From assembly GCA_950295325.1 (NCBI GenBank), contig OX485809.1, forward strand, positions 2,854,001 through 2,918,000: a stretch of DNA of 64,000 nt, given 5' to 3'. This document shows, piece after piece, positions 31,320-43,847 of the stretch. The stretch comes from Polytrichum commune. Taxonomy: Eukaryota > Streptophyta > Polytrichopsida > Polytrichales > Polytrichaceae. Each line of letters begins with the position of its first letter. The first letter of the stretch is position 1. The notes beneath the pieces were generated by a model. That model worked only from the letters and a program-made list of their open reading frames with translations, was not told the DNA's origin and searched no databases. A program made the translations under genes and the position numbers.

Positions 31320-33581
31320 AATGTTTTTTTTTTCGATTAGACCACCTCTCTTAGGATATGAAGCACACAATGGTGCGAGATGGTTAGCAAATCCAAATTG
31401 AGGTTATAGTCACTTTCCTCATAATGTTTGGAGATAATATGAATATCTTACCCATTATCAAAGTGAAGAAAATTGTACTTGTTAAGTGATAATATACGTC
31501 ATCCCCAGTTATGTTGACTATTGAATCTAGAACGGTTATCATATTTCTAACACAAGTCTAATCTCTCTTACATACATGTTTGTTTGTACTCGTTTATGAA
31601 GAACACTCAACCACACACCACTCAAATATAGATGTTCGATTAATAAGAAGGAACCAAACAAGGGTCGTTTAACTTACCACCCAACTTTTATGTGATATAT
31701 GATGCGTCGCTTGATGTTAAGAAAAGCAATAAAGATATCACTTTGGGCTAAGTTATCATCAGCTCTTGTTATTTGATCTCAAGTTTTAGCTCAAAAGAAT
31801 GTGGTATTTTACAATGTCCAAGGAACGGACAACTAAGTCAATCTTAACATTACCATTAGGTGTGGACATGGGAAATGCTATACCAACAAAAGCAAAGGTG
31901 CTAACAATGTTAATGATTAGATGCCATATTTTCAATTGGTGTTAGGATTTGTATGTAGAAGGGTGGTGGGGACACCCTCGCATGCAAATCTCGGCTTAGA
32001 CTATATAATCCTTCTAGCATTTGTAACAATCAAGAAGCATCAAGACATATTTGGGTATAGGAGTCTTATGTGAAAAAATGTGAGCACCCAAAGAGAGGTT
32101 TGATGTTTTGAGTTGTAGCCACCATGGTGGCCTTTGGTTGAGAGGGTGAGGGCCATTTCATTTCACACACGAGACCAAGGACCGTAAGAACATGGTTTAG
32201 GGTTTCTTGTAGTCATGGTTGGTAGTCTAAAGACCATGACCAAGAGAAGTTCACGTCGTTTTTGAAAATCTTGGCTATGGGGCATGTTGTAAAGTGGACT
32301 TCGACCTAAATAGTAGTGTTCTCTATATTTATCTAGATTTTAGAGTGTTGTCAAAGAAACGTCTCATGCCATCCATTCATGCATGCATGGAGACTTAAAG
32401 ATTTCATATAAATTTCATATATTTTAAATCCTTGATTAAAAGTGGTCTGTGAAAGGAGGGCATTTGCATGGAATTTTTGGATGGAAAAATAAATAAATAA
32501 ATAAATCATACAACACACTAAAAAGTGAAAGTGAAAACAAAGATGTGAAGGGTTGACATGTGTGCAAAAGATGCGGCTATCAAACATAGCTCTAGATAAA
32601 TCTAGAACACCCTTCCATGCCCATGGGGTTTCAATGTAATAGGAAAAATCTCATACGATGCATGCACGGTTCAAGGAATTAAAAAACAAAATGTTTATAA
32701 AAATCAATACTCTCTAGATTTATCTAGAGTGTTGTCAAAAAGAAATCCCATGCCCTACGTACATGCAAACATGAATGGTACAATTCAATTTCATATGAAA
32801 TTTAATTTACTTATATTTCTATAAAATAATTGTCTTAAGGAGGGCATTTTTGCATGGAAATTGTGAATGAAAAAACAATCATATCAAGAAATTAAAAGAG
32901 GATAAGACATGAAGGCTTGCCATGTGTGGGTAAAATAAGAATCAAATTAATAAGAGTAGAAGATGCGGCTATCAGGCATAAATGTGGATTGTTATATATA
33001 TATGTATGTATGTATGTATGCGTATATATATATACGTATACATACATATTTGCATGGTCAACCTCATTTTTTGTTGAGATTTGAGTTCTCTTGCTACAAA
33101 ATCCAAGTGACCACAAACTATTATTTGTTTTGGACATGTAAGAATGAATGTCATTTTCTCATTCATTTTCTGACATGTTCATCCATGTTCAAATCCATTA
33201 TAGGTAACCTTATGTCAAATGAAGTGCAACTGCCACTCATTTCTCAACCAATGAGAGATTCTAGAAAGCAATGGTTATGGTCATTGGTCACTAGATGTAG
33301 CGTGAACATGCCTTGAGCAATATGTATTGGTTTCTTAGTTTAAGTATGTGGTCAAGATATCGAAAGCAAGATCATATGTTCAAAAGAAGTCAAGAAGATG
33401 AAATCTCCAAAGTGTGTCATCTGGACTATGCTTTTGTATGCTCATCAAAGTGGAAATGCAAGCATCCTAGTGGTGACAAATTGGGAATATTCTCTGAGGT
33501 GGTTATGTTTTGGTTCCTTTCTTGCAATTAAAATTTCAATTTGTGCCCCCCCCCAAAAAAAAACATGGAAATACAAGCGGC
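31320..33581. other. Gene-free stretch with simple repeats
   Basis: No supported gene. (AAAT)5 lies at about 32488-32507. A TATG/TACG-rich palindrome at about 32994-33045 could extrude as a cruciform. Two related blocks (TTTATCTAGA, GTGTTGTCAAA, CCCATGCC) occur near 32330 and 32720. Confidence 0.5.
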
Positions 33582-33973
33582 ACACTAAATATTGTATTTA
33601 GTATCACCATTTCTATTTGTCTTGCTCAATACTAATTATAAACCACTCGTGTAGTGTCACCAGAACTAAATGCGAACCTAGCATTATTGATCATTCCTTG
33701 TAAATAATTTTATTATTTAAAAATGGACATTTTAGATTTAAAACGTTGTAATCATTATCAATTATTCATCCAAATTTCAATCATTCATAACAATATTTCA
33801 TTGCATACTTATTGGGATGTAGAACATACCAAACTTTTGTTTTGTCATGAATTTCATCCAAATTTCCATCACCCATGACAGTACTTGTAAACTCATTCAT
33901 AACCAGTGTCATTATAATTGTTACCACACTGACTTCGAATACCATATGATGCTAAATGTAAACATTTGTGTAG
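33582..33973. mobile_element. MITE, GTATTTAGTGTC family, copy 2
   Basis: It starts CACACTAAATATTGTATTTA, keeps the CTATTTGTCTTGCTCAATAC block, and ends CTAAATGTAAACATTTGTGTAG. About 390 bp; includes an inner CGTGTAGTGTCACC as in copies 3 and 4. Confidence 0.75.
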
Positions 33974-34351
33974 CCATCAAGCATGCTTTGACAGCCGATT
34001 TGAAAGTGGCTATAGCTCAAAACATAAAAAAAAAATTCTAAGCATAGAACTCCAAACAATGTGGAGGATAAAGAAGAAGAAGAAAAACTTCGGTCTCCGG
34101 AGGAGACCGACGTGAATGAAGTGTCTGTTCGATCCTCCTCCAATCTGATGCCCACAGGACAAAGGAATGGAGGTAAAGATCTACTCCTCCCTTTTGAGAG
34201 TAGACACTATAGTCACCAGTTACTAGTAACAAGAACCAAAATGGTTAGTTTTTAGGGGGGATTGTTAGTATGGTTTGGGTCGCCAAGTCTCTAGTGCATT
34301 TGTTGGTGGATGGAGTAGAGTGGCTTAGTTACCAAAGTTTTATGGCTTTGT

Positions 34352-35200
34352 CTATGGGGGGTCTAGTGTTTGGGGTAGGGGTTGGTGGTTTTCTATTCTT
34401 CTTTTGTGTAGGAGGATAGACATGGCATATTTAATAGCGATAGTATTGATGTTTTTAAAAGTATTTTTAATGATAGGCATAGGTATTTTAAATTTATTTT
34501 CAAGTGATTTCATTGAAGGAATGTGTGTAGTGGCTCTAGCGCCTGCGGTGATTATAATAAGGGGGTCAACTTTCCATCCTCTAGCAGCAATACTATCGAT
34601 TAATGGTTTATATTTGTTATTTTTTGCTTCGAGTGTTTCTGGAGAGAATCTATCATTACAGTATGTGAATTCGATGAATTGTATGGTGAGGTTGGGGTCC
34701 ATGTTTGTGGGGGGGGGGGGTCATTTTGGTACGGTAATCCTCTAACATAAAGGATGTCAGGTCTAAATCTGGAGTTACAATGGCATCTTTGTGTACCGCA
34801 TGTGCAAGGGAGTAGCCAATTGGGAACGGTGTTTTCTTGGGATGTATTATTGAAGGTGTCAGCGTTCATGAGAATATAACATCGAGATTTTTCAGATGAG
34901 ATTAGTAATTTCCTAATTTCCCATACAACTTTGTTGTGTCTTTTGACGTGAAGTGAATGTATATGTTGTTGTTTACACGTAAGTAGTACATGTAACCACG
35001 TGTCCGGTTCGTATGAGTTGCAAATGGGGCATGTAATAGAGGGATATGATTGTCTACCGAAGAACAATTGTTTTCGAGCATTGCCCATATAGGTTCATGT
35101 TCGGAATTTGATGAGGCATGATTTTTGTTTATCCGTGATTTCCGGGTTTTCCCAGAATTCGTTAGAAAATTCTTTGTCTATATCTGCATTTCATGTGGAG
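34352..35200 (-). mobile_element. LINE 3' end: zinc finger plus restriction-enzyme-like endonuclease domain, decayed
   Basis: Minus-strand frames carry a zinc-binding motif CPICNSYEPDTWLHVLLTC followed by IHSLHVKRHNKVV. A PD-(D/E)xK-like block then starts at FRPDILYV and continues in a second frame with IQFIEFTY, ETLEAKNNKYKPLI, GWKVDPLIII and GARATTHIPS. This RHN - RPD - (E)FT - EAK - KY order is the C-terminus of non-LTR retrotransposons with a restriction-enzyme-like endonuclease. The frame breaks in the ten-base C tract at 34709-34718, and an upstream TGA occurs near 35094. The reverse transcriptase itself is missing (5' truncation, normal for LINEs). Confidence 0.7.
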
Positions 35201-35304
35201 GATAAAGTAATGAATCAAGTGTACTCTCTTGAAGCTTATGCACCCATGAATTCAAACATCACACACAATGTAACAAAAATTCACCTGCAAAGGTGAATAC
35301 CGTA

Positions 35305-35773
35305 GCTCTCCAGCAACTTGGGTACCTTTCTGCCTAATAATTAATTGAAGTGTGAAAGTAAGTAAAGCATCTAATAAAAGAATAGTCTAATATTGTGCAT
35401 ATACAAAAAATAATTTGAAATAAGTTAGACATTCATTTAAGTCATTTTATAATTCATGAATGGTTTTACTATTTTCATCTATGACGGCGAAGATTAACCT
35501 AAACACTTCCCTCAACCAACATTTCTTACCCTAAAGTTTGTCTTTTACTTATATGTCAGGGTTTTGCTTGGCAACATATTTTGCTTTGTGTGAGAGTTAT
35601 ATGGAGTGGTTTTGTGAGTGACTATGTTGTTATGGCATTTGTGAGAGATTATTGTGATTTTAGGCACTCTTTGAATGTTATTTCTTTTTTTGGGGGACAC
35701 ACAACGCAATTAATTTACTATAAATTTTGGCACTTTTAAAAATAATCATTTTTTGCTCAAGTTGTTAGAGAGC
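35305..35773. mobile_element. TA-flanked MITE, copy 1
   Basis: Terminal inverted repeats are GCTCTCCAGCAACTTGGGTA and (reverse) GCTCTCTAACAACTTGAGCA, with flanking TA at 35303-35304 and 35774-35775. The interior is collinear with copy 2 at 39885-40325 (AATAATTAATT, AAATAAGTTAGACATTCAT, CATCTATG, CCTAAACACTTCCC, ATGTCAGGGTTT, GAACTCTTTGAAT-like). It is 469 bp and non-coding. A TA duplication is the Tc1/mariner (Stowaway-type) signature. Confidence 0.8.
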
Positions 35774-35775
35774 TA

Positions 35776-37661
35776 CGCTAGCAACATAATATTTTATTTT
35801 ATTTTCCTTTTGGAACACATAAGGCACTTGACCACCTAGCTAATTTTTTGTCAAGTAGAGAGAGGATTTCGCAGTCGGGAATCAAACCTCCAACCACTCC
35901 CTTCGGTTTGGGTACCTCTCCACCATCAATCAATAGTTTAGGGTCATCTTGGACCAGAAAGCATGTGTTATTCAACATGTCTTATCATAATAATACTTAA
36001 CGGAGTAAAGGTCCTTTTGTCATCATGCTAACATTGTAGTGTGGATTAAATAAAATTTGCAAGATGTTGTGGTTATACTCCTAGGATTCCATGACCCACC
36101 AAACTAAAGGTATGTATTGATTAATGTTATGATGGGAAACATACAATTAAAACATATATCTTCATAGTAAGTAAAAAAACACTTGTTTATTCACAAAAAA
36201 TCACACTCAACACAATTGCATAACCTTGTTTGCCATGAAGCTATCCTTTGCACCTTCTTGCCTTTTGAGCATAAGTGGAAAGATATTTACCACAAGTTGT
36301 TTAGGACGTAGCATCTAAAGTGTAGTGTTCTTTTCACACCCTAATTAGGGTTTCCTTCCTTGAATGAATGAAGAAAAGTTTGGTGGATTCCTTATTTTAG
36401 TGATCAGGAGGTCCAAATACCAACATAGTATTGACCCATGCCGTCCCAACCAATGGTGATTTTTCACAAGATCCCTAACATGTCCATGGACATGTTCATA
36501 AAAAAGAACATTTCCAGTGGACGGGTTCTTAGAAATTGAACCAGTTTTTGGATGTGTCAAATTCACTTTGGACGGGTTCTAAAATTAACAATTTGTTTGA
36601 TAATTTTTTTCAAAAAAATGGTACAAATATCAGTTACATTATGTCATATATGAGATGTGAATATAAGCATAATGCAATCAAACCACTAATGCCCAATCAA
36701 AATATCAATCTTGAAATGCTTGATTCACTTGTATACATTAATTCATCAACCACAAAATTTAGAATGGGATGGACTGGAAAGATGAGAATCGACAGCAAAA
36801 GACAAATAATTGACGAACATTGAAGGCATAATTTGTCAAGATCCTATTGTTTCCAAGTGCAACTAGGCACATGTCGACATCTTTCGGTTTTTTTGTTTTT
36901 TTACCAACATTGTAAGAGACTTATTTATACCTCTTACGGGACGGGTATTTTCATTTTCAAACCGGTTTTGGGACATGTTGTTTTTTCTTTAACCTTTCCA
37001 TGGACGGGTTGGTTTAGAAATTACCGGTTTTGGGATGGGTTGCAATTTTTTTTGCCTTTCAATTCAAGGTTTTTGGACATGGATTGGCAAAAACTTTGTG
37101 AAAAATCAGCCTTGGTCCCAAACCTTTTATATTACATATGACACATCACTCCCCCCACCTTTTTGGAACGGTGTAGAACAATGGGGCAACAACCTCGTCA
37201 CCACCAAATTGTTGTTATATATAAACATCTCATTTAATATGATACCAAATGTTTTGTTAGGTCATTCTCCCATGACAAGTAATATCATCCCCAGTAGGTT
37301 GGGTATACTCAATGGGTAAAAAGGGGAATCTATCACGGATGGTGACCCCGGTCAAGTAGTGGTCCCCATATTCAATGAGATTGTCCATCAATCCTGGCAC
37401 ATGGGGGCTGGGACCCTTCCCACATCCTCATGGACCCAGTTTGAAACCTCAACCACACATGTTTTGCCATGGTATTTGGGCGAAAATATGCACGCACACA
37501 AAGTAAATATTTCGGACTAACGTCAACAAACCGCATATGAATGCTAGAACATCTTGCTATCATATGCCTTATATTCATTCTTGGACTACAAGTAAACATT
37601 AGCACATGCTATCTCATGAGCCTTACTCAGACAATTTTGATGCTCCAACAATTTCTAATCC
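35776..37661. other. Gene-free stretch
   Basis: No supported gene. Several GGACGGGTT(C/T)T and ACCGGTTTTGGGA(C/T)(A/G)TG phrases repeat at 36515-37050, a degenerate local repeat. 36840-36890 resembles the repeat A start (GACATCTTTCGG). Confidence 0.45.
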
Positions 37662-37669
37662 TACAAAGA

Positions 37670-38079
37670 CACGGGGAGGTCACTCCATTGTCAAGTTGAA
37701 AACCACGTGCGAACAAAAAAATCTACTTTTTCTAAGTTGCATCAACAAAATGGGTCAAAATTTTATCAAAAAAAAATTGTGAGTACATATACATGGTATT
37801 TATTACATAGTAAAAATTGATAACCAAAATTGATAATTTGTTTTTTCTAGAAAATATACCGTTTCTAACTAGAATGATGCAAAATTGAACTAAAAAAATT
37901 ACTAGAAAAAATGGAGATGAATAAAAATTTCAAAAAAATATGCAAAAGATATTATCAATGGATATGTATATATATAGAAAATATCATAATTTAAAAAATT
38001 ATCTATGGCATATAACATAGGGGTAGCAAACTTTGTTCGCACGTGGTTTTCAACTTGACAATGGAGTGACCTCCCCGTG
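37670..38079. mobile_element. hAT-like MITE, copy 2, perfect 48-bp inverted termini and 8-bp target duplication
   Basis: The first 48 bp, starting CACGGGGAGGTCACTCCATT and ending CGAACAAA, are repeated exactly in inverse at the right end. Target duplications TACAAAGA lie at 37662-37669 and 38080-38087. It is 410 bp, almost the same length as copy 1 at 3145-3553. The perfect arms indicate recent insertion. Each arm contains a CACGTG G-box core. No coding capacity; mobilised in trans by an hAT transposase elsewhere. Confidence 0.95.
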
Positions 38080-38087
38080 TACAAAGA

Positions 38088-39882
38088 TCTAGTTGCAATA
38101 CACGTTCATACAAGATTGTGGCTAATATTGTATCACTTGTTGAATAAATTGAGCACTATACTTCTTCAAAGTGTTGGGGTATTGTTTGTTTCATTAAAGA
38201 TTAACTTCCAACCAATCGCTATGCTCTTGGGAAATTCATATGATGGTATTGGATTTACGATGGAAACCTTGCAATTGGAATGGTTTCCATTACTTTGTTA
38301 TTGTTCTTCCACTTGTGCATGTTAATCCCAATGGTACAGAGGGTTGAATTGGATTGAAAGCAATGATTGAAAGTTTGGTTTTAGAGTCAATACTCAATTA
38401 CATCAAATTTGGACAACATCAATCAACCATTGAGCAGTACATGTCATTGCAAGTATTTATATGTATCAAGCAAGGCATTCAACACAAAGTTGTATGTATT
38501 TTGAGGAATGACTGCAAACATGAGATAGATGGATTGCATCAAAAAATATGTGACCTTGTAAAATATGTATCAACTTTTATTCATAGGCTCATATTGAGCA
38601 ATATATGTTTACATAGAGAGTGACTGCAAATGGGCACAAACGATTGCAAATGGATTGATTATTTCAAATTTATGTAGCTTCATTAGGGCAAGGCTATTCA
38701 AATGCACCAAACCCTCTTCTTGAACTCCTCTTTGAAGTGTGAAAATAGTTCCAAACTCATGTTTGACAACAAAAACTTATGACCTATGCAGCGAATGGTG
38801 AGTTACCAATAGATGCCATTAGTGGTCGAAATGAAGGTGGACAAAGAGATCGCCATCAGCATGTTCAAACACAAGTTTTGTGCACATTGTAAGATGGTAA
38901 TCTATTGTACAAATACATTGACATGCCTACCTAATGAAAAAAAAACCAATGTTGCATATGTGTTGCCACTGCAATGCACATCAAATCACAATTCCCTCCA
39001 AGCACATTTTGCTTCTAAAGACCTTTGGACTACAATCTATGAAAAAAAAAGCATATGTCCTACAAACACTACCAATAAACAAAATTTACATACATGATTT
39101 AGTTTACTTTAAGAGTTTAATTTTGTTATATACATACATGAGACTATTATTTAATTTATGATCCACATCCAGAGTCTTTTTCACACACACACACACATAG
39201 AAGAAGAAAAAACTTATATATATAGAGAGATAGATAGATAAGAAGGTTTGATAAGGAGTCCCCAACACACATGGCTCTCGGTTGCAAAGAAGAGTGCACC
39301 TTGCGAGAATTTATACAAGAGAATACATTGGCACACCTCGTGAAAATTAAAGTGTGCACTATGTACGATGAAGTGGCAAGGGAATTCAATTGGAAGGGAA
39401 GGTGATATGGCGCAATAGAGTGATCATTGCGTCAAACCCTAGTCACTTACCTAAGTTACTTACTTTTTTGGCACAAAATTGAGAAAATCGATTACAAAAG
39501 TAACCCAAAAGACAACCAACCCGGGCAAGTCAACGCATCTTACTTAAGTTACTTACATTCCTTCCTGCCTACAATGTTTCTTAGATAGAAACTCCAACCC
39601 CTTTCAAGCAAGGGGCCAGCGTGAATAAAGTGTCCGTTCGTAATGCAATGTTTCCTAACTTAAACACGCATGAATCATGTGTCACCAAGGCTCAATCACG
39701 GATCATGGTTGTAGTTTAACTTTTGAATGAGAGCAATCAAGCAAAGGATGATACAATGAAAATTGGATGGTAAGATTGGGTTGCTAAAGAGGAGACGGAG
39801 ATAATAAATCCATATGCCACCCTAACTATGGCATTTTAATGGGTACCGATAGAAATAAGCATGTTCGTGTCAATCAAATACA
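38088..39882. other. Gene-free stretch
   Basis: No supported gene. A (CA)n run lies at about 39182-39197, followed by short GATA runs at about 39220-39240. Confidence 0.5.
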
Positions 39883-39884
39883 TA

Positions 39885-40325
39885 GCTCTCTAGCAGCTTG
39901 GGCACCTTTTTGCCTAATAATTAATTAAAGTGCGAAAGTAAGTTAGGCAGCCCATAAAATAATATTTTAAAATTGGGTAGATTAAGAAATTAATTTAAAA
40001 TAAGTTAGACATTCATCCAAGTCATTCTTATAATTCATGGATGGTTTTCCTAATTTCATCTATGGCAGTTACAATCAACCTAAACACTTCCCTTAATCAA
40101 CATTCCTTACCCTAAAATTTGTCTTTTACATGTATGTCAGGGTTTCGCTTTGTGTGAGAGTTATACGGAGTGGTCTTTGTGAGAGACTATGTCACTTGCA
40201 TTATTATGGTTTTAGGAACTCTTTGAATATTATTTCTTTTTTGTTGAACACTTAACAAAATTAATTTCCCAAAATTTTAAGCACCTTCAAAATGAATTAT
40301 TTTTTTGCCCAAGCTGCTAGAGAGC
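39885..40325. mobile_element. TA-flanked MITE, copy 2
   Basis: Termini are GCTCTCTAGCAGCTTGGGCA and its exact inverse. Flanking TA lies at 39883-39884 and 40326-40327. Termini are identical over 20 bp, so it is younger than copy 1 at 35305-35773. Confidence 0.88.
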
Positions 40326-40620
40326 TACGGTGTTGATTGGTGAACCTTTTAGCAATTACAAAGTGCACCTATATATGTGCATCCTTGGGTCCTTCATGCA
40401 ATTATGTGTCCTGTGGTCCTTCACTCTCCTTCCTACCTCCCCGACATGGGAGAACATAAATACAAACCAATCATTTCACCACTTTGGTTCAATTATAGTC
40501 CTCACCCGTGATTTTTGAGAGGAGCAGCAAGGCGCATGTGGAATGTGAATGTGATGAATTGGGAATTATTGAGAAGCGAATGTGAAAGGGAGGGGAGGGG
40601 AGGGTGAGGTGGCGGTGATA

Positions 40621-40984
40621 CACTACACTTATTATCCCATTTAGTGAGGGTGGGCTAATAGTGCATTTGGTAGATTATCGCAGATAATACTAAATTTCTT
40701 TTCTTTGTGAAATTAGTGTCACTAGAAGAGTTGGTGCCCAAGGTGATGGAAATCCACATTGTGAACTCTCTTCAATTTCTTAATGTTAGGAGATGGCTTA
40801 GAAGTGAGTGGCACCAACTAAGAAGAAGAAGAAGAAGAAGAAGAAGTCTCTTTGAGCTCACCAAAACCAACTATGCACTCTACAAACACCTTAGCACATG
40901 CATTAATGTTCTTGAAATGTATGGTAAATGAACATGCATTCACTCACACACACACGCACGCGCGCACACACACACACATATATA
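40621..40984. mobile_element. CACTACA-end repeat family, copy 1, with AAG and CA/CG simple repeats
   Basis: It starts CACTACACTTATTATCCCAT and is collinear with 52525-52970 (GGTGGGCTAATAGT, GAAATTAGTG, CTCTCTTCAATT, TTAGGAGATG, GAGTGGCACCAA, CTCTTTGAGCTCACCAAAAC, TTGAAATGTATGGTAAAT). An internal (AAG)n tract lies at about 40822-40847. It is followed by alternating CA/CG/CA at 40941-40978, a sequence prone to Z-DNA. The right terminus is not clear. Confidence 0.6.
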
Positions 40985-41124
40985 AACGCCGACTCTAGGG
41001 CATAGTGAGCATAACTAAAGAACCTCTTCGCCCTTGAGTTATTTACCCCTTTTGGGGGTGGGCTTTATGCGTGGTATCCAAACAATGGTGCCACTTGGGC
41101 ATGAATGTATTTTAAGGGCTATGG

Positions 41125-41222
41125 TCATGCGGAATTGGTCAAATTGGGGTCGAGTAGTTGGTCGGTGGTGTCACGGTGTAATGCATGTGAAGGTCCGGGT
41201 TTGAACCCATGAGAGATCCCTT
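41125..41222 (+). mobile_element. tRNA-derived SINE head, truncated
   Basis: A box A-like TAGTTGGTCGGTGG (41155-41168) and a box B-like GGTTTGAACCC (41198-41208) are 43 bp apart, the spacing of an RNA polymerase III internal promoter. There is no tRNA cloverleaf, so this is not a functional tRNA. It stops at the MITE-like terminus that begins near 41231. Confidence 0.4.
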
Positions 41223-42608
41223 AAAAAGCTACACTAAACAATCCTATTAGTGTGAGTGGAAAATTAATGTGGAAATAATTTGCATGGGCCACACTAATTT
41301 TCTAGTCAAGGTGGAATTAACATGGATTTGGCCTACATTAGAGTGGGGTGATAGGTGGCGCACCGGGCATGGAGGAAGAAAGCATGATAGGCAATATAGT
41401 TGCACTGACCCAACAACAGAGTGCAATCTACAACGATGGTCCCTCACCCAATTGATCGCAATAGACAAACAAACCCAACGCCATTGTTAATCCACGAACA
41501 CCAGGTGTGCCTGAGTGGAGGACACGGCAAAGAATGTGACCAAGACAATACATGGGAAATTATGGTGTGCGGGCAACACAACTCGCGGCCATGCCAACTG
41601 TCAGTGAATACTGCTCCGTGGGAAGGCAAATACAAACTCTTGAATGCGCCGTACACAAAGCAATTGCTGAGGACTTTCAGGATTGGAGGCTCCGCACACA
41701 CCGGAGAATGACCACATGTTTGGCAGCCATGGGTGGAATTGTCGGGAGAGGCAACCCTGTTTGGGAATGCATTGTCGAAACCCAAATGTATGTTTGAGCA
41801 TATATGGCAGTATATATTGTGCAACGTAGGAACATGTGTTGTGAAACATATGTGGATGTTCGTGGCCATGGCTGCAGGATGTGCAATGGTTATGGAAGAC
41901 CTGGAAACTGATTGTGCAAAGGGTGGAATTGTGAATGATATCGCAGGACTAAATCCAAGCTGCAGCAAGCAAAGAACGGGCATGTCTGCAACCGCAATCT
42001 AAGACCCGGTTCCACGGAGAAATGTGCACACGGCGTCGCGGAGGGAACATCCATCAACATTGACTGTCGGGACAATGGAAGCTGGAGGTTGGACACACTT
42101 CTCGATGATGGAGCGTAGCGTTTACAACCAATGCTCCATTGCACTATCCCCCTACACAAAGGCGAGAATAACACCTTCCATTGTAACACAACATGACCAT
42201 GACCACCCATTTTGAACCTTTTGATTTACACATAAAATCATGGTGTGCAGGGGAAAGTGATAATGCGGGATGCCCCAACGGCCACCACGGGGGGGGGGGG
42301 GGCACACATAGCGGGAGACCTTCACAAGCAAGCTCTCTGACCCATGTACATGATTTGTTAGTGGGTTGAATTTTATATTCTACAGGAATTTGCGGGGTAG
42401 GAGTGTGGTGCATGTGTCCATTGTCAAGTGTGCCCGGAATTGGAAGAAGGGAATGGGAGGTGAATGGTGTGTACGGAATCAGGCAAATGTACACAAAAGA
42501 CCATACAGTAATCCCGCCACACCTCTAAATGTTGATGTGTGAACATACTCGAAGCCGGTTGCATGGAAGTGAAGAAGAGCTTAGCATTAACTGTACAAGG
42601 TATCGACA

Positions 42609-43376
42609 ATGTACCATAGTGGCTTGCCTAACACGTGGTCACGTCTGGTATTGAGTATTGAGTTATTGCTTGTGCAGGTGGCGACCACAAGTAGGGGAAG
42701 CAGTGGACGAGCCTTGCAGAGAGGAGGAGTGCATGTGCAAAATGGTAGGACATTGAGCGGGAACGTGCCGCCACAGGCGCTGCAGAGCTTGAATAGCAGG
42801 GCAGAAGGGAACCGCCTGAGAATAGAGGGGGCAGCGGAAGTACTTGCCCTCCGAGAAGGGGAAGCACTCCCCAAAGGATACACGTACGTCACTCGCACTC
42901 GTGGGAACGAGGGTGTGGCACTTGTGCGCAAAGCCGTGATCTCCACAGACATGGTGGACCTCACAACACCTTCAGAGGGGGGACACCATGCAGCAGGGGG
43001 AGACGTCGGCACAACCAAGCAAAGGGCAGCCGCAAAGATGAATGTGACCAGAAACACAAACAAGGAGGTCAACGCGGCATTTGCCAAGGAGATGAAGGAC
43101 TCATTCGCAGGGGGCAGGCTACCGGCGATGAATGTCAGTGAGGGTCAAACACACTTGAAGGCACGCTGGCACTCGACTGCGAAGGAGGTTGCTTACAATA
43201 TTCTTGATCTTAGCAAGGATGAATGGAAGGTGTACTCCATGTTTGACAAGGGCAAGGTACACAAAGAACTGATGAACGAGAAATACAAATTTGAGCTGTC
43301 TTTGGATCCAAAACGTGTGGACAAGTACTTGGACGGGCACCTACGCAACTCAAGGGCAGCATGGAAGGCACATTAG
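42609..43376 (+). CDS. Possible plant transposase (Ptta/En/Spm-like), 255-codon remnant frame
   Basis: This is an ATG-initiated frame. Its last third reads like a folded domain (VAYNILDLSKDEWKVYSMFD, then DPKRVDKYLDGHLRNSRAAW). The Asp-x-x-x-Val/Ile-xx-Tyr-Leu then Arg-xx-Trp-Lys-x-His pattern is like the central part of plant En/Spm-type transposases. After the TAG at 43374 the same frame continues for about 50 codons with protein-like content (CPEDSW, MEEASDMANRRSLV) and a second TAG, as expected for a decayed longer gene. The first 120 residues are low-complexity and unrecognised. No DDE motif was identified. Confidence 0.4.
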   Translation: MYHSGLPNTWSRLVLSIELLLVQVATTSRGSSGRALQRGGVHVQNGRTLSGNVPPQALQSLNSRAEGNRLRIEGAAEVLALREGEALPKGYTYVTRTRGNEGVALVRKAVISTDMVDLTTPSEGGHHAAGGDVGTTKQRAAAKMNVTRNTNKEVNAAFAKEMKDSFAGGRLPAMNVSEGQTHLKARWHSTAKEVAYNILDLSKDEWKVYSMFDKGKVHKELMNEKYKFELSLDPKRVDKYLDGHLRNSRAAWKAH

Positions 43377-43847
43377 CAAAAATACAGAGACGAGGAGAGG
43401 CACCAAAATTGTCCAGAAGATTCTTGGGCGAAACTAATATGTTGGTGGCCCACAGGAACGTGCATGGAGGAAGCATCCGATATGGCAAACAGGAGGTCAT
43501 TAGTGTAGAATGCCAACAAAACGGGGCGGAAGGCACTGGTCGAAAGAATGGATGATGAGGTGAAGAACAATTGCTTCGGTTTGAATGCCCCATTTGATGT
43601 TTATGTAGAAGCATGATGATAATAGAGGGAGCATTTAAAGGGTTCATGGGGTGCAAGGACTGAAATGTGGTGGGGGAGTGATGGAGATCATGTGCTCCCA
43701 CACACCCAACGCCAAACGGAACAATTGCAGCTTTCAATTTACGTTATGGGACCACAACTGCACAGGAGCCATTGCAGGCAACGGAGGAGGGGGGGGGCAA
43801 CAATGGCGCACGAAGACGAGAAATGTTTGTCGTACGGCACCTGAGAG

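Noticed and set aside
41155-41208. tRNA gene
   Set aside because: Box A and B are present but no acceptor stem or cloverleaf can be formed; a SINE head is more likely.
41444-41983. 179-codon minus-strand frame in the decayed element
   Set aside because: Cys/His/Pro-rich composition without spaced motifs; other evidence places coding on the plus strand, though this part stays unexplained.
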